DNA of 64,000 nucleotides from Flavobacterium kayseriense (lineage in GTDB: Bacteria; Bacteroidota; Bacteroidia; Flavobacteriales; Flavobacteriaceae): assembly GCF_014305095.1 (NCBI RefSeq), contig NZ_JACRUI010000006.1, positions 62,001-126,000 on the forward strand, read 5' to 3'. The notes beneath the pieces were generated by a model. That model ran no database searches. It was given only the letters and a program-made list of their open reading frames with translations, and had not been told where the DNA came from. How positions within the stretch are numbered: the stretch's first letter is position 1; each line of letters starts with the position of its first letter. Below, one piece after another: positions 36,474 to 45,164 of the stretch. Made by a program: the position numbers and the translations under genes.

Positions 36474-37319
36474 CTAATTTTTATTCATTTTTAAAGAGGC
36501 TCCACAATTGGAGCAAAAATTTGCTTTTTCAGGATTAGTAGTTGCGCCGCAGCCCTTACATATTAAGGTGTCTGTACTTTTATCATTATGATGTACACTT
36601 TTAGCAATTTCAGCAGTTACAATACCGGTGGGAACTGCGATGATACCGTAACCTAATATCATTACAAAAGACGCTATGAATTGTCCTAATGGTGTGATAG
36701 GTGAAATATCACCATAGCCCACTGTAGTTAGTGTGACGATAGTCCAGTAGATGCTGGCTGGAATACTTGTAAAACCACTTTGCTCTCCCTCGACTAAGTA
36801 CATAATAGAACCTATAATTATGGTACTGATTAATACAAAATAGATGAAAACCACTATTTTACCTTGACTGGCCTTAATTGCTTTTCGTAGCTGTAATGAT
36901 TGACTTGTGAATTGTGGATTGTTTAAAATTTTAAATAATCGCAATAAACGGAGCGCGCGAACTACTGAGAAAATGCTTGTCCCAATAAAAAAAAATGATA
37001 AATACATTGGCAAAATGGCAAGAAGGTCGATCACGCCATAGAAACTAAAAATATAGCTCCAAGGTTTTTGGATACTAAAAATTCTAAGCAGGTATTCGAT
37101 CGTGAATAAAGCTGTGATAATCCACTCTATGAGTACAAGGGATTCGTGGTATTTGCTGTCAAAACCTTTCACAGTCTCCATCATAACAAGTAAAACACTT
37201 ATTAGAATTAGGCCTAATAAAATTAAATCAAATAAACGTCCTGCTTTAGTATTTGTACCATATATAATGATATGTGTTTTTCGTCTAAAGTTGATATAAT
37301 TCATTTTTATATTACTCAT
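36474..37319 (-). CDS. Voltage-gated-type potassium channel with C-terminal zinc ribbon
   Basis: A 281-residue six-helix channel subunit. Transmembrane helices S1-S3 span about residues 25-110; the voltage-sensor helix S4 is visible as VVRALRLLRLFKIL; the pore loop carries the K+ selectivity filter TVGYGD followed by S6. Unusually, after S6 the short cytoplasmic tail ends in a zinc ribbon with C254-x2-C257 and C269-x2-C272 (ICKGCG and FCSNCG). This tail may bind metal or sense redox state, which is inference. The stop codon abuts the hairpin element at 36335-36473. Confidence 0.9.
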   Translation of the reverse strand: MSNIKMNYINFRRKTHIIIYGTNTKAGRLFDLILLGLILISVLLVMMETVKGFDSKYHESLVLIEWIITALFTIEYLLRIFSIQKPWSYIFSFYGVIDLLAILPMYLSFFFIGTSIFSVVRALRLLRLFKILNNPQFTSQSLQLRKAIKASQGKIVVFIYFVLISTIIIGSIMYLVEGEQSGFTSIPASIYWTIVTLTTVGYGDISPITPLGQFIASFVMILGYGIIAVPTGIVTAEIAKSVHHNDKSTDTLICKGCGATTNPEKANFCSNCGASLKMNKN

Positions 37320-37341
37320 AAGAAGTTAATTTAGATTTGTA

Positions 37342-38703
37342 CTAAAACTTGATAATCTTATGCATTTTATTTCTTCGAAGTTGATTTTGAATGATATTTC
37401 TTGCGTCACGGTTGTTTTGCATGTGAATAATGATGGTTTTCAAAATATCAATTTTATGTACTTGATAGTTTAAATCATAAAAAGTATACCCTTTGTAGAT
37501 TCCGTTTTCGATTAAAACGGCACTTCGTTCATTGATGGTACGTCCTTTATCAACAATAATCATATTTTGATTTTCGAAACTATTTTTAGTGATAAATTCA
37601 TTTACTCTTTGGTTGTATTCTAGTGGTGAAACAGTTCCTACGCAAGCACCATCGCACTCTTTAATGTTGTATTGAAAGCATTCTTTGTTGGTTTGATATA
37701 AACCAGTATACTTTTGACATAAATTGTATTCAGCAGTGATTCTAAATAAAGCATTTTTACCTTCTTGCAAGGTCGAAAACGAAGTTATTTCCTTTTTTCG
37801 TCCATCTGCCTTTTGTAATTTAAGATTCAGATATCCCTTTTTATCTAATTCTGAGTACAATGCCCACTGAAAAATACTTTTTCGTTGTGCTCTGTTTAAT
37901 ATGGGTTTATTGACCTTTATTTCTTCACTTTCTTTAAGTAATGCTATTAATTCACTGCCAGTTTCCTCGTAGGTTACACGAAAGACTTGTGCTTGTATTT
38001 TTTTAGATTTAGCATTTGTTCCAGTAAAATGCTGGTTGAGTCTTTTTTTTATGTTACGGCTTTTGCCAATGTAGATTAGATTTCCTTTTTCGTCATGAAT
38101 ATAGTAGACGCCAGTTCGAGACGGTAAACCAGAAATAATCTCAGTCAATTTTGGAGAAATTCCCTTTTCAATTTCAGTTTTTATATAATCAGAAATGATC
38201 GTTTTTTCGACATCTTTTTCAAGAAGCATTTTAAACAATTTTACGGTCGCAACAGCATCTCCACTAGCGCGATGCCTATCTGCCATGGGGATTCCTAAGG
38301 CGCGAACAAGTTTTCCAAGGCTGTAAGAGGGTTGCTCTGGAATTAATTTTTTAGCAAGTTCAACTGTGCATATTGTTTTAGCTTCAAAATTGTAACCCAA
38401 TCGTCTAAATTCTGTTCGCAGAATTCGGTAATCAAAGGAGGCATTGTGTGCTACAATAATACAGTCACTGGTAATTTCTATGATACGTTTTGCTACTTCA
38501 AAAAATTTAGGAGCAGATACTAGCATAGCATTATTAATACCTGTTAGTTTAACGACAAAAGGTTGAATTGGAATTTCGGGGTTGACCAGACTTATAAATT
38601 GATCGACAATCTCGTGTCCATCAAATTTATAAATGGCGATTTCTGTTATTCCTTCTTCGTTGAACTGACCGCCTGTGGTTTCTATATCTAATATTGCGTA
38701 CAA
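37342..38703 (-). CDS. DnaQ-type 3'-5' exonuclease fused to a GIY-YIG nuclease domain
   Basis: A 453-residue two-nuclease protein. Residues 1-165 are a DEDDh exonuclease: D6 and E8 (LDIETTGG), D91 (HNASFDYR), H144 and D149 (HRASGDA). Residues about 195-275 are a GIY-YIG endonuclease of the UvrC/Cho type (TGVYYIHDEKG, LIYIGKSRNIKKR). The C-terminal 170 residues have CQKYTGL and the CDGACVG-type cysteines seen in UvrC-like N-terminal halves, but no RNase H domain. It probably acts in repair. The only possible start is TTG at 38703, because an in-frame stop lies three codons upstream. Confidence 0.88.
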   Translation of the reverse strand: MYAILDIETTGGQFNEEGITEIAIYKFDGHEIVDQFISLVNPEIPIQPFVVKLTGINNAMLVSAPKFFEVAKRIIEITSDCIIVAHNASFDYRILRTEFRRLGYNFEAKTICTVELAKKLIPEQPSYSLGKLVRALGIPMADRHRASGDAVATVKLFKMLLEKDVEKTIISDYIKTEIEKGISPKLTEIISGLPSRTGVYYIHDEKGNLIYIGKSRNIKKRLNQHFTGTNAKSKKIQAQVFRVTYEETGSELIALLKESEEIKVNKPILNRAQRKSIFQWALYSELDKKGYLNLKLQKADGRKKEITSFSTLQEGKNALFRITAEYNLCQKYTGLYQTNKECFQYNIKECDGACVGTVSPLEYNQRVNEFITKNSFENQNMIIVDKGRTINERSAVLIENGIYKGYTFYDLNYQVHKIDILKTIIIHMQNNRDARNIIQNQLRRNKMHKIIKF

Positions 38704-38784
38704 ATTGTTTTATTTAAAATGGGGTGTAATGGTAGAATTAAATTTTCAAATTAAAGCTTAACTGTTGATGCTTTGCCGCGCTAT

Positions 38785-39447
38785 TTAATTTCTACCACCA
38801 AATATACTGCTTCCAACACGAATCATAGTACTACCGCAATCAATTGCTATGGGATAGTCTCCTGACATTCCCATGGAGAGAATTTCCAAATGGCAGTTAT
38901 TAGTTTGTTGCGTCTTTGCTTGATCAAAAATACTCTTTAGTTGCTGAAATTCCTTTTTTATTTGGTTTTGATTATCAGTGAAAGTCGCCATTCCCATTAC
39001 TCCCACAATTTTAATATTGTGCATTTCTTGCAGATCAGCAGAAGTAAGTATGACAGTTAATTCCTCTTGGTCTAAACCAAACTTCGTTTCCTCTTCGGCA
39101 ATATGTATTTGTAGTAAGCAATCAATCACGCGGTTGTTTTTTGCGGCTTGCTTGTTGATTTCTTTTAAAAGTTTAAGACTGTCAACGCCATGGATCAGTT
39201 GTACAAATGGAGCCATGTATTTCACTTTATTCGTTTGTACATGTCCTATCATATGCCATTGGATATCTTTGGGCATTTCTTCCCACTTATCAGCCATTTC
39301 TTGGATTTTATTCTCGCCAAAAATGCGTTGACCAGTTTCATAAGCTTCCAATAGATCCGAAACAGGTTTCGTTTTTGATACGGCAACAAGTGTCACGTTT
39401 TCAGGAAGTGTTGCTTTTATTGCTTTGATGTTATTTGCTATTGTCAT
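38785..39447 (-). CDS. YggS-family pyridoxal phosphate homeostasis protein
   Basis: A 220-residue single-domain TIM barrel that binds pyridoxal 5'-phosphate but has no known catalytic activity; the family buffers vitamin B6 and amino-acid pools. The PLP lysine is K25 in LVAVSKTKP; GENKIQEM, WHMIGHVQTNKVKY, SMGMSGDYPIAI and the phosphate-binding VGSSIFGGR are all typical. It lies 27 bases downstream of the DUF1015 gene on the same strand. Confidence 0.95.
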   Translation of the reverse strand: MTIANNIKAIKATLPENVTLVAVSKTKPVSDLLEAYETGQRIFGENKIQEMADKWEEMPKDIQWHMIGHVQTNKVKYMAPFVQLIHGVDSLKLLKEINKQAAKNNRVIDCLLQIHIAEEETKFGLDQEELTVILTSADLQEMHNIKIVGVMGMATFTDNQNQIKKEFQQLKSIFDQAKTQQTNNCHLEILSMGMSGDYPIAIDCGSTMIRVGSSIFGGRN

Positions 39448-39474
39448 TTGATGCTGTTTTTAAATGTTTTTAGC

Positions 39475-40689
39475 TTAAAGTTCATATATAACTATTCCGC
39501 TTCTAAACTTAGGTTCAATATACGTACTTTTTGGAGGCATTATCAGATTAGCATCAGCTAATGCTTTTATTTCGTTGATGTTTGAAGGGTAGAGGATAAA
39601 TCCAACTTTAAATTCTCCTTCATCAATTTGCTTTTTTAATTCTAAAATGGACTGTTTACCAGATAGGTACTCGATTCTTTCGTCATTTCGTAAGTCTTCA
39701 ATATTTAAAATAGGAAGTAAAATGGAACTATATAAGATTTGCGTATCTAGGTTTTGTAAAGCATTGTTAGAATTTTCTACACTTTCACGCAGACGTAAGC
39801 GATAGAACTCATTGTCAAGATACATTCCAAATTCATGATTGGTAACAGGTTGGTAAGGCTGTTGATCTTTATTTTCGACAATGAATTTTTCACTTAATTT
39901 GTGAATAAATTCGGTTTTACTCCATCCATTTAAATCCTTAATTAACCGATTAAATTCATATATCTTAATTGTATTTTCGGCGATCAAATAGCTCAATAAA
40001 TGTGCTTTATTCTCATCTTGAGGATTTTCTTCAGATAATAATCGGGCCGCCTCCGAACGATGGTGACCATCTGCGATGTAAAAGGAATCAATTTTCAAAA
40101 AAGTATTTTGCATCCATTTGATTTGTTCAGCATCATCAATTTTCCATAAATAGTTAATTTCTTTTTTAGTGGTCGAAAATTCAAAATCAGCCAATTGCTG
40201 AGTTTGGTTATAAATCCAACTTTCTATTTCTTTATTATCAGGATAGGTCATCAAAACCGGTTCTGTATTGAATTCAGAATGATGCATGTATTCTTTCAAC
40301 AACCGAACCCTAAAAGCAAGCGTTTCTTCATGCTTTTTAATTGTATTGTTGCGGTAATCTTGAATAGATGTTCCAACTATTATACCGGTGTAAGATTGTG
40401 TTTTTGTAACAATTTTATGAATGTAAATTGCTGGTTGATCATCCTTCACCAAGATGTTCTCAGTTTTGAAATCTTGATATTTTTGATGTACTTGGCGGTA
40501 TCTTTTCTCAAAGGTTACCGTTTCTTGATTGTTGTAGGCAGGTTTTATGACATGCAAAAACGACAATGGATTAAAATCCAATTGGGCAGCTAACTCTGCT
40601 GTTACATATTCCTCATAAGAACGGCAGGTTACTAAACAAACTTTATCTCGCGTAGGACGAACTGCTCTAAAAGGAATTATTTTTGCCAT
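39475..40689 (-). CDS. DUF1015 family protein
   Basis: A 404-residue cytoplasmic protein of the DUF1015 family. Diagnostic stretches are IIPFRAVRPTRDKV at the start, RQVHQKYQDF, FYIADGHHRSEAA around residue 205-215 (the most conserved motif, with an adjacent pair of histidines) and the C-terminal MPPKSTYIEPKFRSGIVI. Members are kinase-like/unknown and often occur near serine biosynthesis genes; none are present here. Lies in a run of minus-strand housekeeping genes. Confidence 0.9.
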   Translation of the reverse strand: MAKIIPFRAVRPTRDKVCLVTCRSYEEYVTAELAAQLDFNPLSFLHVIKPAYNNQETVTFEKRYRQVHQKYQDFKTENILVKDDQPAIYIHKIVTKTQSYTGIIVGTSIQDYRNNTIKKHEETLAFRVRLLKEYMHHSEFNTEPVLMTYPDNKEIESWIYNQTQQLADFEFSTTKKEINYLWKIDDAEQIKWMQNTFLKIDSFYIADGHHRSEAARLLSEENPQDENKAHLLSYLIAENTIKIYEFNRLIKDLNGWSKTEFIHKLSEKFIVENKDQQPYQPVTNHEFGMYLDNEFYRLRLRESVENSNNALQNLDTQILYSSILLPILNIEDLRNDERIEYLSGKQSILELKKQIDEGEFKVGFILYPSNINEIKALADANLIMPPKSTYIEPKFRSGIVIYEL

Positions 40690-40707
40690 ATTGGGTTTGG
40701 TTTAAAA

Positions 40708-40752
40708 AACAGAAAAGCAGCAAGAAACATGGTTTTTGTTCTTGCTGCTTTT
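40708..40752 (-). terminator. Terminator of the 3-hydroxybutyryl-CoA dehydrogenase gene
   Basis: AAAAGCAGCAAGAA (40713-40726) and TTCTTGCTGCTTTT (40739-40752) pair perfectly over a 12-base loop, with a T-rich tract following on the minus strand. Confidence 0.9.
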
Positions 40753-40764
40753 AAAGTATTTAAA

Positions 40765-41652
40765 CTAGTTAAATTGTTTCGAAATTTTTTCCGCTTTTTT
40801 ACTTTCGCTATAATCATAAAATCCTTCTCCAGATTTCACGCCTAGTTTACCAGCACGAACCATATTTACTAGTAGAGGACAAGGGGCATATTTTGGGTTT
40901 TTGAAACCATCATACATTACATTCAAAATAGCCAAACACACATCTAAACCAATAAAATCAGCTAATTGTAGCGGTCCCATTGGGTGTCCCATTCCTAATT
41001 TCATCACAGTATCAATTTCATAAACACCAGCTACTTTGTTGTATAAGGTTTCGATCGCTTCATTAATCATTGGCATCAAAATTCTGTTAGCCACAAAACC
41101 AGGATAGTCATTTACTTCCACCGGAGTTTTTCCTAATTTTTCAGATAGGGTCATGATTGTTTTAGTAACTTCATCGCTAGTATTGTACCCGCGAATGATT
41201 TCAACTAATTTCATAATTGGCACTGGATTCATAAAGTGCATACCAATAACACGTTCCGGATAGGATACTACAGCTCCAATTTGTGTAATGGAAATAGAAG
41301 AAGTATTTGTTGCTAAAATAGTTTCGTGAGAACAAGCCTCATTCAACTGCTTGAATATGTTTAGCTTAAGCTCCACGTTCTCAGTTGCAGCTTCAACTAC
41401 TAAATCAGCTCCTACAACACCATCTTTAATATCAGTATAGGTTATTATATTTGTAATTGTTTTTGCTTTGTCCTCGGCAGTAATGGTTCCTTTGGTTATC
41501 ATTCTGTCTAGATTTGCGGCAATCGTAGCCATTCCTTTATCTAATGATTTTTCTGAAACATCTATTAATTTAACGGTAAATCCGCTTTGTGCAAATGTAT
41601 GAGCAATTCCGTTACCCATTGTTCCTGCACCTATTACAGCTATTGTTTTCAT
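40765..41652 (-). CDS. 3-hydroxybutyryl-CoA dehydrogenase
   Basis: A 295-residue NAD(P)-dependent 3-hydroxyacyl-CoA dehydrogenase of the Hbd/PaaH type. The Rossmann motif is GAGTMGNGIAHTFAQSG (7-23); LVVEAATENVELK, ATNTSSISIT, catalytic His in GMHFMNPVP and NRILMPMINEA follow in order, and the C-terminal dimer domain ends with KSGEGFYDY. No enoyl-CoA hydratase domain is fused. No other beta-oxidation gene is adjacent, so its pathway (short-chain acyl-CoA or aromatic degradation) is open. Confidence 0.93.
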   Translation of the reverse strand: MKTIAVIGAGTMGNGIAHTFAQSGFTVKLIDVSEKSLDKGMATIAANLDRMITKGTITAEDKAKTITNIITYTDIKDGVVGADLVVEAATENVELKLNIFKQLNEACSHETILATNTSSISITQIGAVVSYPERVIGMHFMNPVPIMKLVEIIRGYNTSDEVTKTIMTLSEKLGKTPVEVNDYPGFVANRILMPMINEAIETLYNKVAGVYEIDTVMKLGMGHPMGPLQLADFIGLDVCLAILNVMYDGFKNPKYAPCPLLVNMVRAGKLGVKSGEGFYDYSESKKAEKISKQFN

Positions 41653-41710
41653 GTAAAGTATATTTAATTTTAAAGTCTTCTCGTTTAACTTTTAAATTCG
41701 AATTTGATTA

Positions 41711-42676
41711 TTATTTTTTGAAGCAATCAATAATTTGATAAGCGACTTTTAAGGCCTCTGTTGCTTGTTCTAACGTAACTATAGGGGTAGAGTCATTTAT
41801 TATAGCATCAGCAAATGTTTCTAATTCATCTAGGATTGCATTATTTTGCTCCACATCTGGATTCGAGAAATAGATTTGTTTTTTAACACCTTCTGCATTT
41901 TGTAAAATCATATCAAAATCACCAGGAACTTCTGGAGCATCTTTCATTTTTACAACCTCACATCTTTTCTCTAAGAAATCAACAGAGATGTACGCATCCT
42001 TTTGAAAAAAGCGAGTTTTGCGCATATTTTTCATCGAGATTCTGCTGGCAGTAAGATTAGCTACACAGCCATTTTCGAATTCGATTCGAGCATTTGCTAT
42101 ATCAGGTGTATCGCTTATAACGGATACACCGCTTGCACTAACATTTTTAACTTTTGATTTTACCACGCTTAAAATCACATCAATATCGTGTATCATTAAA
42201 TCTAATACTACAGGTACATCGGTACCGCGAGGATTAAACTCAGCCAGTCGATGGGTTTCGATAAACATTGGATTTTCAATCATGTCTTTCGAAGCAATGA
42301 AAGCGGGATTAAAACGCTCCACATGTCCTACCTGGCCTTTTACCTTGTATTCATTTGATAGAGCAATAATTTCTTCGGCTTCCTCAAGCGTATTAGAAAT
42401 CGGTTTTTCGATAAAAACGTGCTTGCCTGACTTGATAGCAACTTTAGCACATTTGTAATGAGAAAGCGTTGGTGTTACAATATCAATAACGTCTACAGCG
42501 TGAATCAAAGTAGCAATCGTACTAAAGTGTTTGTATCCAAATTCTTTTGCTATTTTATCAGCATTCTCTTGATTAGGATCGTAAAATCCAACTAATTCAT
42601 ATTTCTCAGATTGTTGTAATAAACGCAAATGTATTTTTCCTAAGTGACCAGCACCTAATACTCCAATTTTTAGCAT
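41711..42676 (-). CDS. Gfo/Idh/MocA-family oxidoreductase
   Basis: A 321-residue NAD(P)-dependent oxidoreductase. Residues 1-120 form the Rossmann fold (IGVLGAGHLGKIHLRLLQQS; the catalytic-type EKP in FIEKPISNT near residue 92), followed by the alpha/beta C-terminal domain with GHVERFNPAF and IHDIDVIL. The substrate is unknown; relatives act on sugars or inositol. A TATTTTTG box lies at 42693-42700, 16 bases before the ATG. Confidence 0.92.
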   Translation of the reverse strand: MLKIGVLGAGHLGKIHLRLLQQSEKYELVGFYDPNQENADKIAKEFGYKHFSTIATLIHAVDVIDIVTPTLSHYKCAKVAIKSGKHVFIEKPISNTLEEAEEIIALSNEYKVKGQVGHVERFNPAFIASKDMIENPMFIETHRLAEFNPRGTDVPVVLDLMIHDIDVILSVVKSKVKNVSASGVSVISDTPDIANARIEFENGCVANLTASRISMKNMRKTRFFQKDAYISVDFLEKRCEVVKMKDAPEVPGDFDMILQNAEGVKKQIYFSNPDVEQNNAILDELETFADAIINDSTPIVTLEQATEALKVAYQIIDCFKK

Positions 42677-42692
42677 AATAATGTTCTTTCCA

Positions 42693-42700
42693 CAAAAATA
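42693..42700 (-). promoter_or_regulatory. Candidate -7 box (TATTTTTG) of the Gfo/Idh/MocA gene
   Basis: Full TAnnTTTG match on the minus strand, 16 bases before the ATG at 42676; no matching TTG found. Confidence 0.4.
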
Positions 42701-42780
42701 GCAATTAAAATTAAATTTCTGTTTTTTAGAATCCCAAAATCCATTTTAATATGCTAATATGTTCATTTGAATTTTGCAAC

Positions 42781-42811
42781 TTGTTTATTGCCATTTTAAC
42801 TTCTAATTTTA
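42781..42811 (+). promoter_or_regulatory. Probable promoter of pcm
   Basis: TTG at 42781-42783 and TAATTTTA (one mismatch) at 42804-42811, 20 bases apart. It lies downstream of the only upstream in-frame ATG (42751), which supports a later start for pcm. Confidence 0.5.
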
Positions 42812-42831
42812 CAAAAAATAAAATTTTAATT

Positions 42832-43473
42832 TTGAAAGACACATCCAAACATCAAGGCCTTAGAAATCAATTAGTAAGTGTTTTACAGCAGAAGGGAATC
42901 ACTGATGTAAATGTGCTAGCGGCAATAAAAAAGATACCTAGACATCTGTTTTTGAATTCTAGCTTTGAGGATTATGCCTACCAAGATAAAGCTTTTCCTA
43001 TAGGAGCGGGGCAAACTATATCGCAGCCTTATACTGTTGCTTTTCAATCTGAGCTTTTACAAATTAAAAAAGATGATAAAGTTTTAGAAATTGGCACGGG
43101 TTCTGGTTATCAAACCGCTGTTTTATGCTTAATGGGAGCGAAGGTATATAGTGTCGAAAGGCAGAATGAATTATTTAAACAAACTTCAACTTTATTACCC
43201 AAATTAGGAATCCGACCTAAGCATCTCACTTTTGGTGATGGATACAAAGGTTTACCAACCTATGCGCCATTTGATAGTATTATAGTTACTGCGGGTGCAC
43301 CTTTAATTCCGAAGCCTTTGATGGCGCAATTAAAAATAGGAGGTAGGCTCGTTATTCCGTTGGGTGAGGATGTTCAAATTATGACCTTACTTATTCGCAA
43401 GAATGAAACACAATTTGAGAAACATGAACTAGGTGAATTTCGATTTGTTCCTTTACTTGAAGATAAAAATTAA
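42832..43473 (+). CDS. pcm: Protein-L-isoaspartate O-methyltransferase
   Basis: Repairs isoaspartyl residues in aged proteins using AdoMet. Key motifs are GLRNQLV near the start, RHLFL, AFPIGAGQTISQPYTVA and the AdoMet loop LEIGTGSGYQTAVL, and later RLVIPLGE. The open frame extends to an ATG at 42751, but the 27 extra residues are not family-like and precede the probable promoter. The alignment start (KDTSKHQGLRNQ) coincides with a TTG at 42832, so a TTG start giving 214 residues is proposed. Convergent with the Fic gene. Confidence 0.87.
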   Translation: MKDTSKHQGLRNQLVSVLQQKGITDVNVLAAIKKIPRHLFLNSSFEDYAYQDKAFPIGAGQTISQPYTVAFQSELLQIKKDDKVLEIGTGSGYQTAVLCLMGAKVYSVERQNELFKQTSTLLPKLGIRPKHLTFGDGYKGLPTYAPFDSIIVTAGAPLIPKPLMAQLKIGGRLVIPLGEDVQIMTLLIRKNETQFEKHELGEFRFVPLLEDKN

Positions 43474-43500
43474 AACATTACCATTGATCAGAATATTTTT

Positions 43501-44550
43501 TTATTGCGCTATTAGACCAATATAACGCTCTAAACATTCTTTCTCTGTTTGAGCAATAAAGGATATAAATGCTTCTTTATTATCAGTGCTTATTGCTTGA
43601 AATAACAGTTTTTCATAGATAGTTTCATTTTGGTTATCTCCTTTACTATTTACGTTTACGTAGCCATGCTGCAGTAAAATAAAGCTTTGTACTAAGCGCG
43701 CAGTCTTACCATTACTAGTGCCAAACGGTTGAATTCGATACAACTTTAAATGTGTTTCCGCTGCTAAAATGACGGGATGAATTGTGTTTTTATGACTGTC
43801 ATACCAATTAAAAAAGGTGTCCATTTCCTTTATAAGTTGATCAGGATGACATACTGAAGTGGCATTTGTTTCCATTTTAATTTCCGTATTTCTATACTTT
43901 CCTACATCATCTAATTGGATTCCTCTTGCTAAAAGGTGATGAATTGAAAGTAACTCTTTTTCTGTCAAAGCACTGTTTATTTCTACCAATGATCTAACAT
44001 AAGTAATAGCTTCAACGTGGTTAATAACCTCTAAATGCTCTTTCATAGTTTTACCGGCAATAGTCAATCCTTTATTGATAACAAGATCAGTTTCTTGAAA
44101 AGTTAAGGTATTGCCTTCCAGACGATTATTATCAAAAGTGAATTCTAAATCGAGTAGCTGTATGACTTTATTAGATTCAAATTGACGAAATGTATCAAGT
44201 TTTGCTTTGAGTAAGTCGATTTCATCTAAAAGTTTTTGTAATGGCTTTGATATGCTGTTTAAAGAGTTGTTTCTAAGTTTCTTAATTTCCTCTTGTGCTT
44301 CAATTAGAGCTTCTAGAGCTAATTTTTCATCACCTAATTCATGAATGATTTTTTCTTTTAGCCACGTAATCATTATTGTTTCGTAATCTATTTCTAAAAT
44401 AGCTGCTAATTTAATTACCTGTTCTTTGGTAGGTTTACGCGATCCATTTTCAAATTTACTAACTAAGGCTTGATCAATTCCCATTAACTGCGCTAACTCT
44501 CGAGTTTTGAGCCCTTTTTGTTCCCGGCCATTTTTAAGTAAGGTCTTCAT
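43501..44550 (-). CDS. HTH-XRE / Fic-domain protein with degenerate Fic motif
   Basis: A 349-residue protein; the ATG at 44550 was preferred over a TTG 27 bases upstream. Residues about 1-62 form a Cro/C1-type helix-turn-helix (REQKGLKTRELAQLMGID, VSKFENGSRKPT). A charged linker follows (about 80-125), then a Fic fold: inhibitory-helix-like FDNNRLEGN near 141-147, and the active-site loop at 274-282. That loop reads QPFGTSNGK instead of HPFx(D/E)GNGR, so the catalytic histidine, the acidic residue and the arginine are all replaced. It is therefore probably not an AMP transferase and may act as a DNA-binding regulator. Confidence 0.85.
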   Translation of the reverse strand: MKTLLKNGREQKGLKTRELAQLMGIDQALVSKFENGSRKPTKEQVIKLAAILEIDYETIMITWLKEKIIHELGDEKLALEALIEAQEEIKKLRNNSLNSISKPLQKLLDEIDLLKAKLDTFRQFESNKVIQLLDLEFTFDNNRLEGNTLTFQETDLVINKGLTIAGKTMKEHLEVINHVEAITYVRSLVEINSALTEKELLSIHHLLARGIQLDDVGKYRNTEIKMETNATSVCHPDQLIKEMDTFFNWYDSHKNTIHPVILAAETHLKLYRIQPFGTSNGKTARLVQSFILLQHGYVNVNSKGDNQNETIYEKLLFQAISTDNKEAFISFIAQTEKECLERYIGLIAQ

Positions 44551-44636
44551 TAGTGATGCTTTAGTACGTCTTGACAATTTTAGTCATCAGTTGGTGTGAA
44601 AAAAAAGTACTTTAGGAGATAAAGCACTTTGTTATG

Positions 44637-45095
44637 TTAGTTGTTGTACACCTTTTTGATTCTGTCTATATCTCGTTTAGTGTCTTGCTCTTTTAAAGAT
44701 TCCCGTTTGTCATACGTCTTTTTACCACGGCATAGACCAATTTCTAATTTGGCCATTCCTTTTTCATTAGTAAATAATTTTAAAGGAACAATTGTTAACC
44801 CTTTGGCTTGTACACTGCGAGCCAGGCTTTTTAATTCTCGTTTATTTAAAAGTAACTTTCGTTCGCTGCGTGCTTTGTGATTGAATTGATTACCGAAAGC
44901 ATATTCCTCTATATAGGTATTAATGGCAAAAAGTTCATTATTGCTAAATTCACAAAAGCTTTCTGTAATATTTGCTTTTCCTAGACGGATTGATTTGATC
45001 TCAGTACCTGCTAATACTATTCCAGCAGTAAATTTCTCGATTATTTCATAATCAAATCGAGCTCTTTTATTTAATATGTTGATTGTTTTAAGCAT
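44637..45095 (-). CDS. smpB: SsrA-binding protein SmpB
   Basis: Binds tmRNA and delivers it to stalled ribosomes in trans-translation. The 152 residues contain NKRARFDYEI, GIVLAGTEIKSIR, the OB-fold core and LCRGKKTYDKRESLKEQD ending in the basic C-terminal tail that enters the decoding centre. The ATG at 45095 was chosen over one at 45116 because homologues begin here and because a TACATTTG promoter box (45102-45109) lies between them. Confidence 0.96.
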   Translation of the reverse strand: MLKTINILNKRARFDYEIIEKFTAGIVLAGTEIKSIRLGKANITESFCEFSNNELFAINTYIEEYAFGNQFNHKARSERKLLLNKRELKSLARSVQAKGLTIVPLKLFTNEKGMAKLEIGLCRGKKTYDKRESLKEQDTKRDIDRIKKVYNN

Positions 45096-45101
45096 AGGAT
45101 A

Positions 45102-45109
45102 CAAATGTA
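45102..45109 (-). promoter_or_regulatory. -7 box (TACATTTG) of smpB
   Basis: Full TAnnTTTG match ending six bases before the smpB ATG; indicates a leaderless or near-leaderless transcript and decides the start codon. It faces a divergent box at 45153-45160. Confidence 0.55.
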
Positions 45110-45152
45110 GGAACAAATGAATAAATCATCACTATTTTTTGTAAAATTGATT

Positions 45153-45160
45153 TAAATTTG
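45153..45160 (+). promoter_or_regulatory. -7 box (TAAATTTG) of the VF530-type gene
   Basis: Full TAnnTTTG match ending four bases before the ATG at 45165. No TTG at the standard distance. Confidence 0.5.
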
Positions 45161-45164
45161 TGCC

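Noticed and set aside
43501-44550. Reading the Fic gene as a pseudogene
   Set aside because: The frame is intact over 349 codons and the substitutions are clean missense changes at the active site, so a functional non-catalytic protein is more likely.
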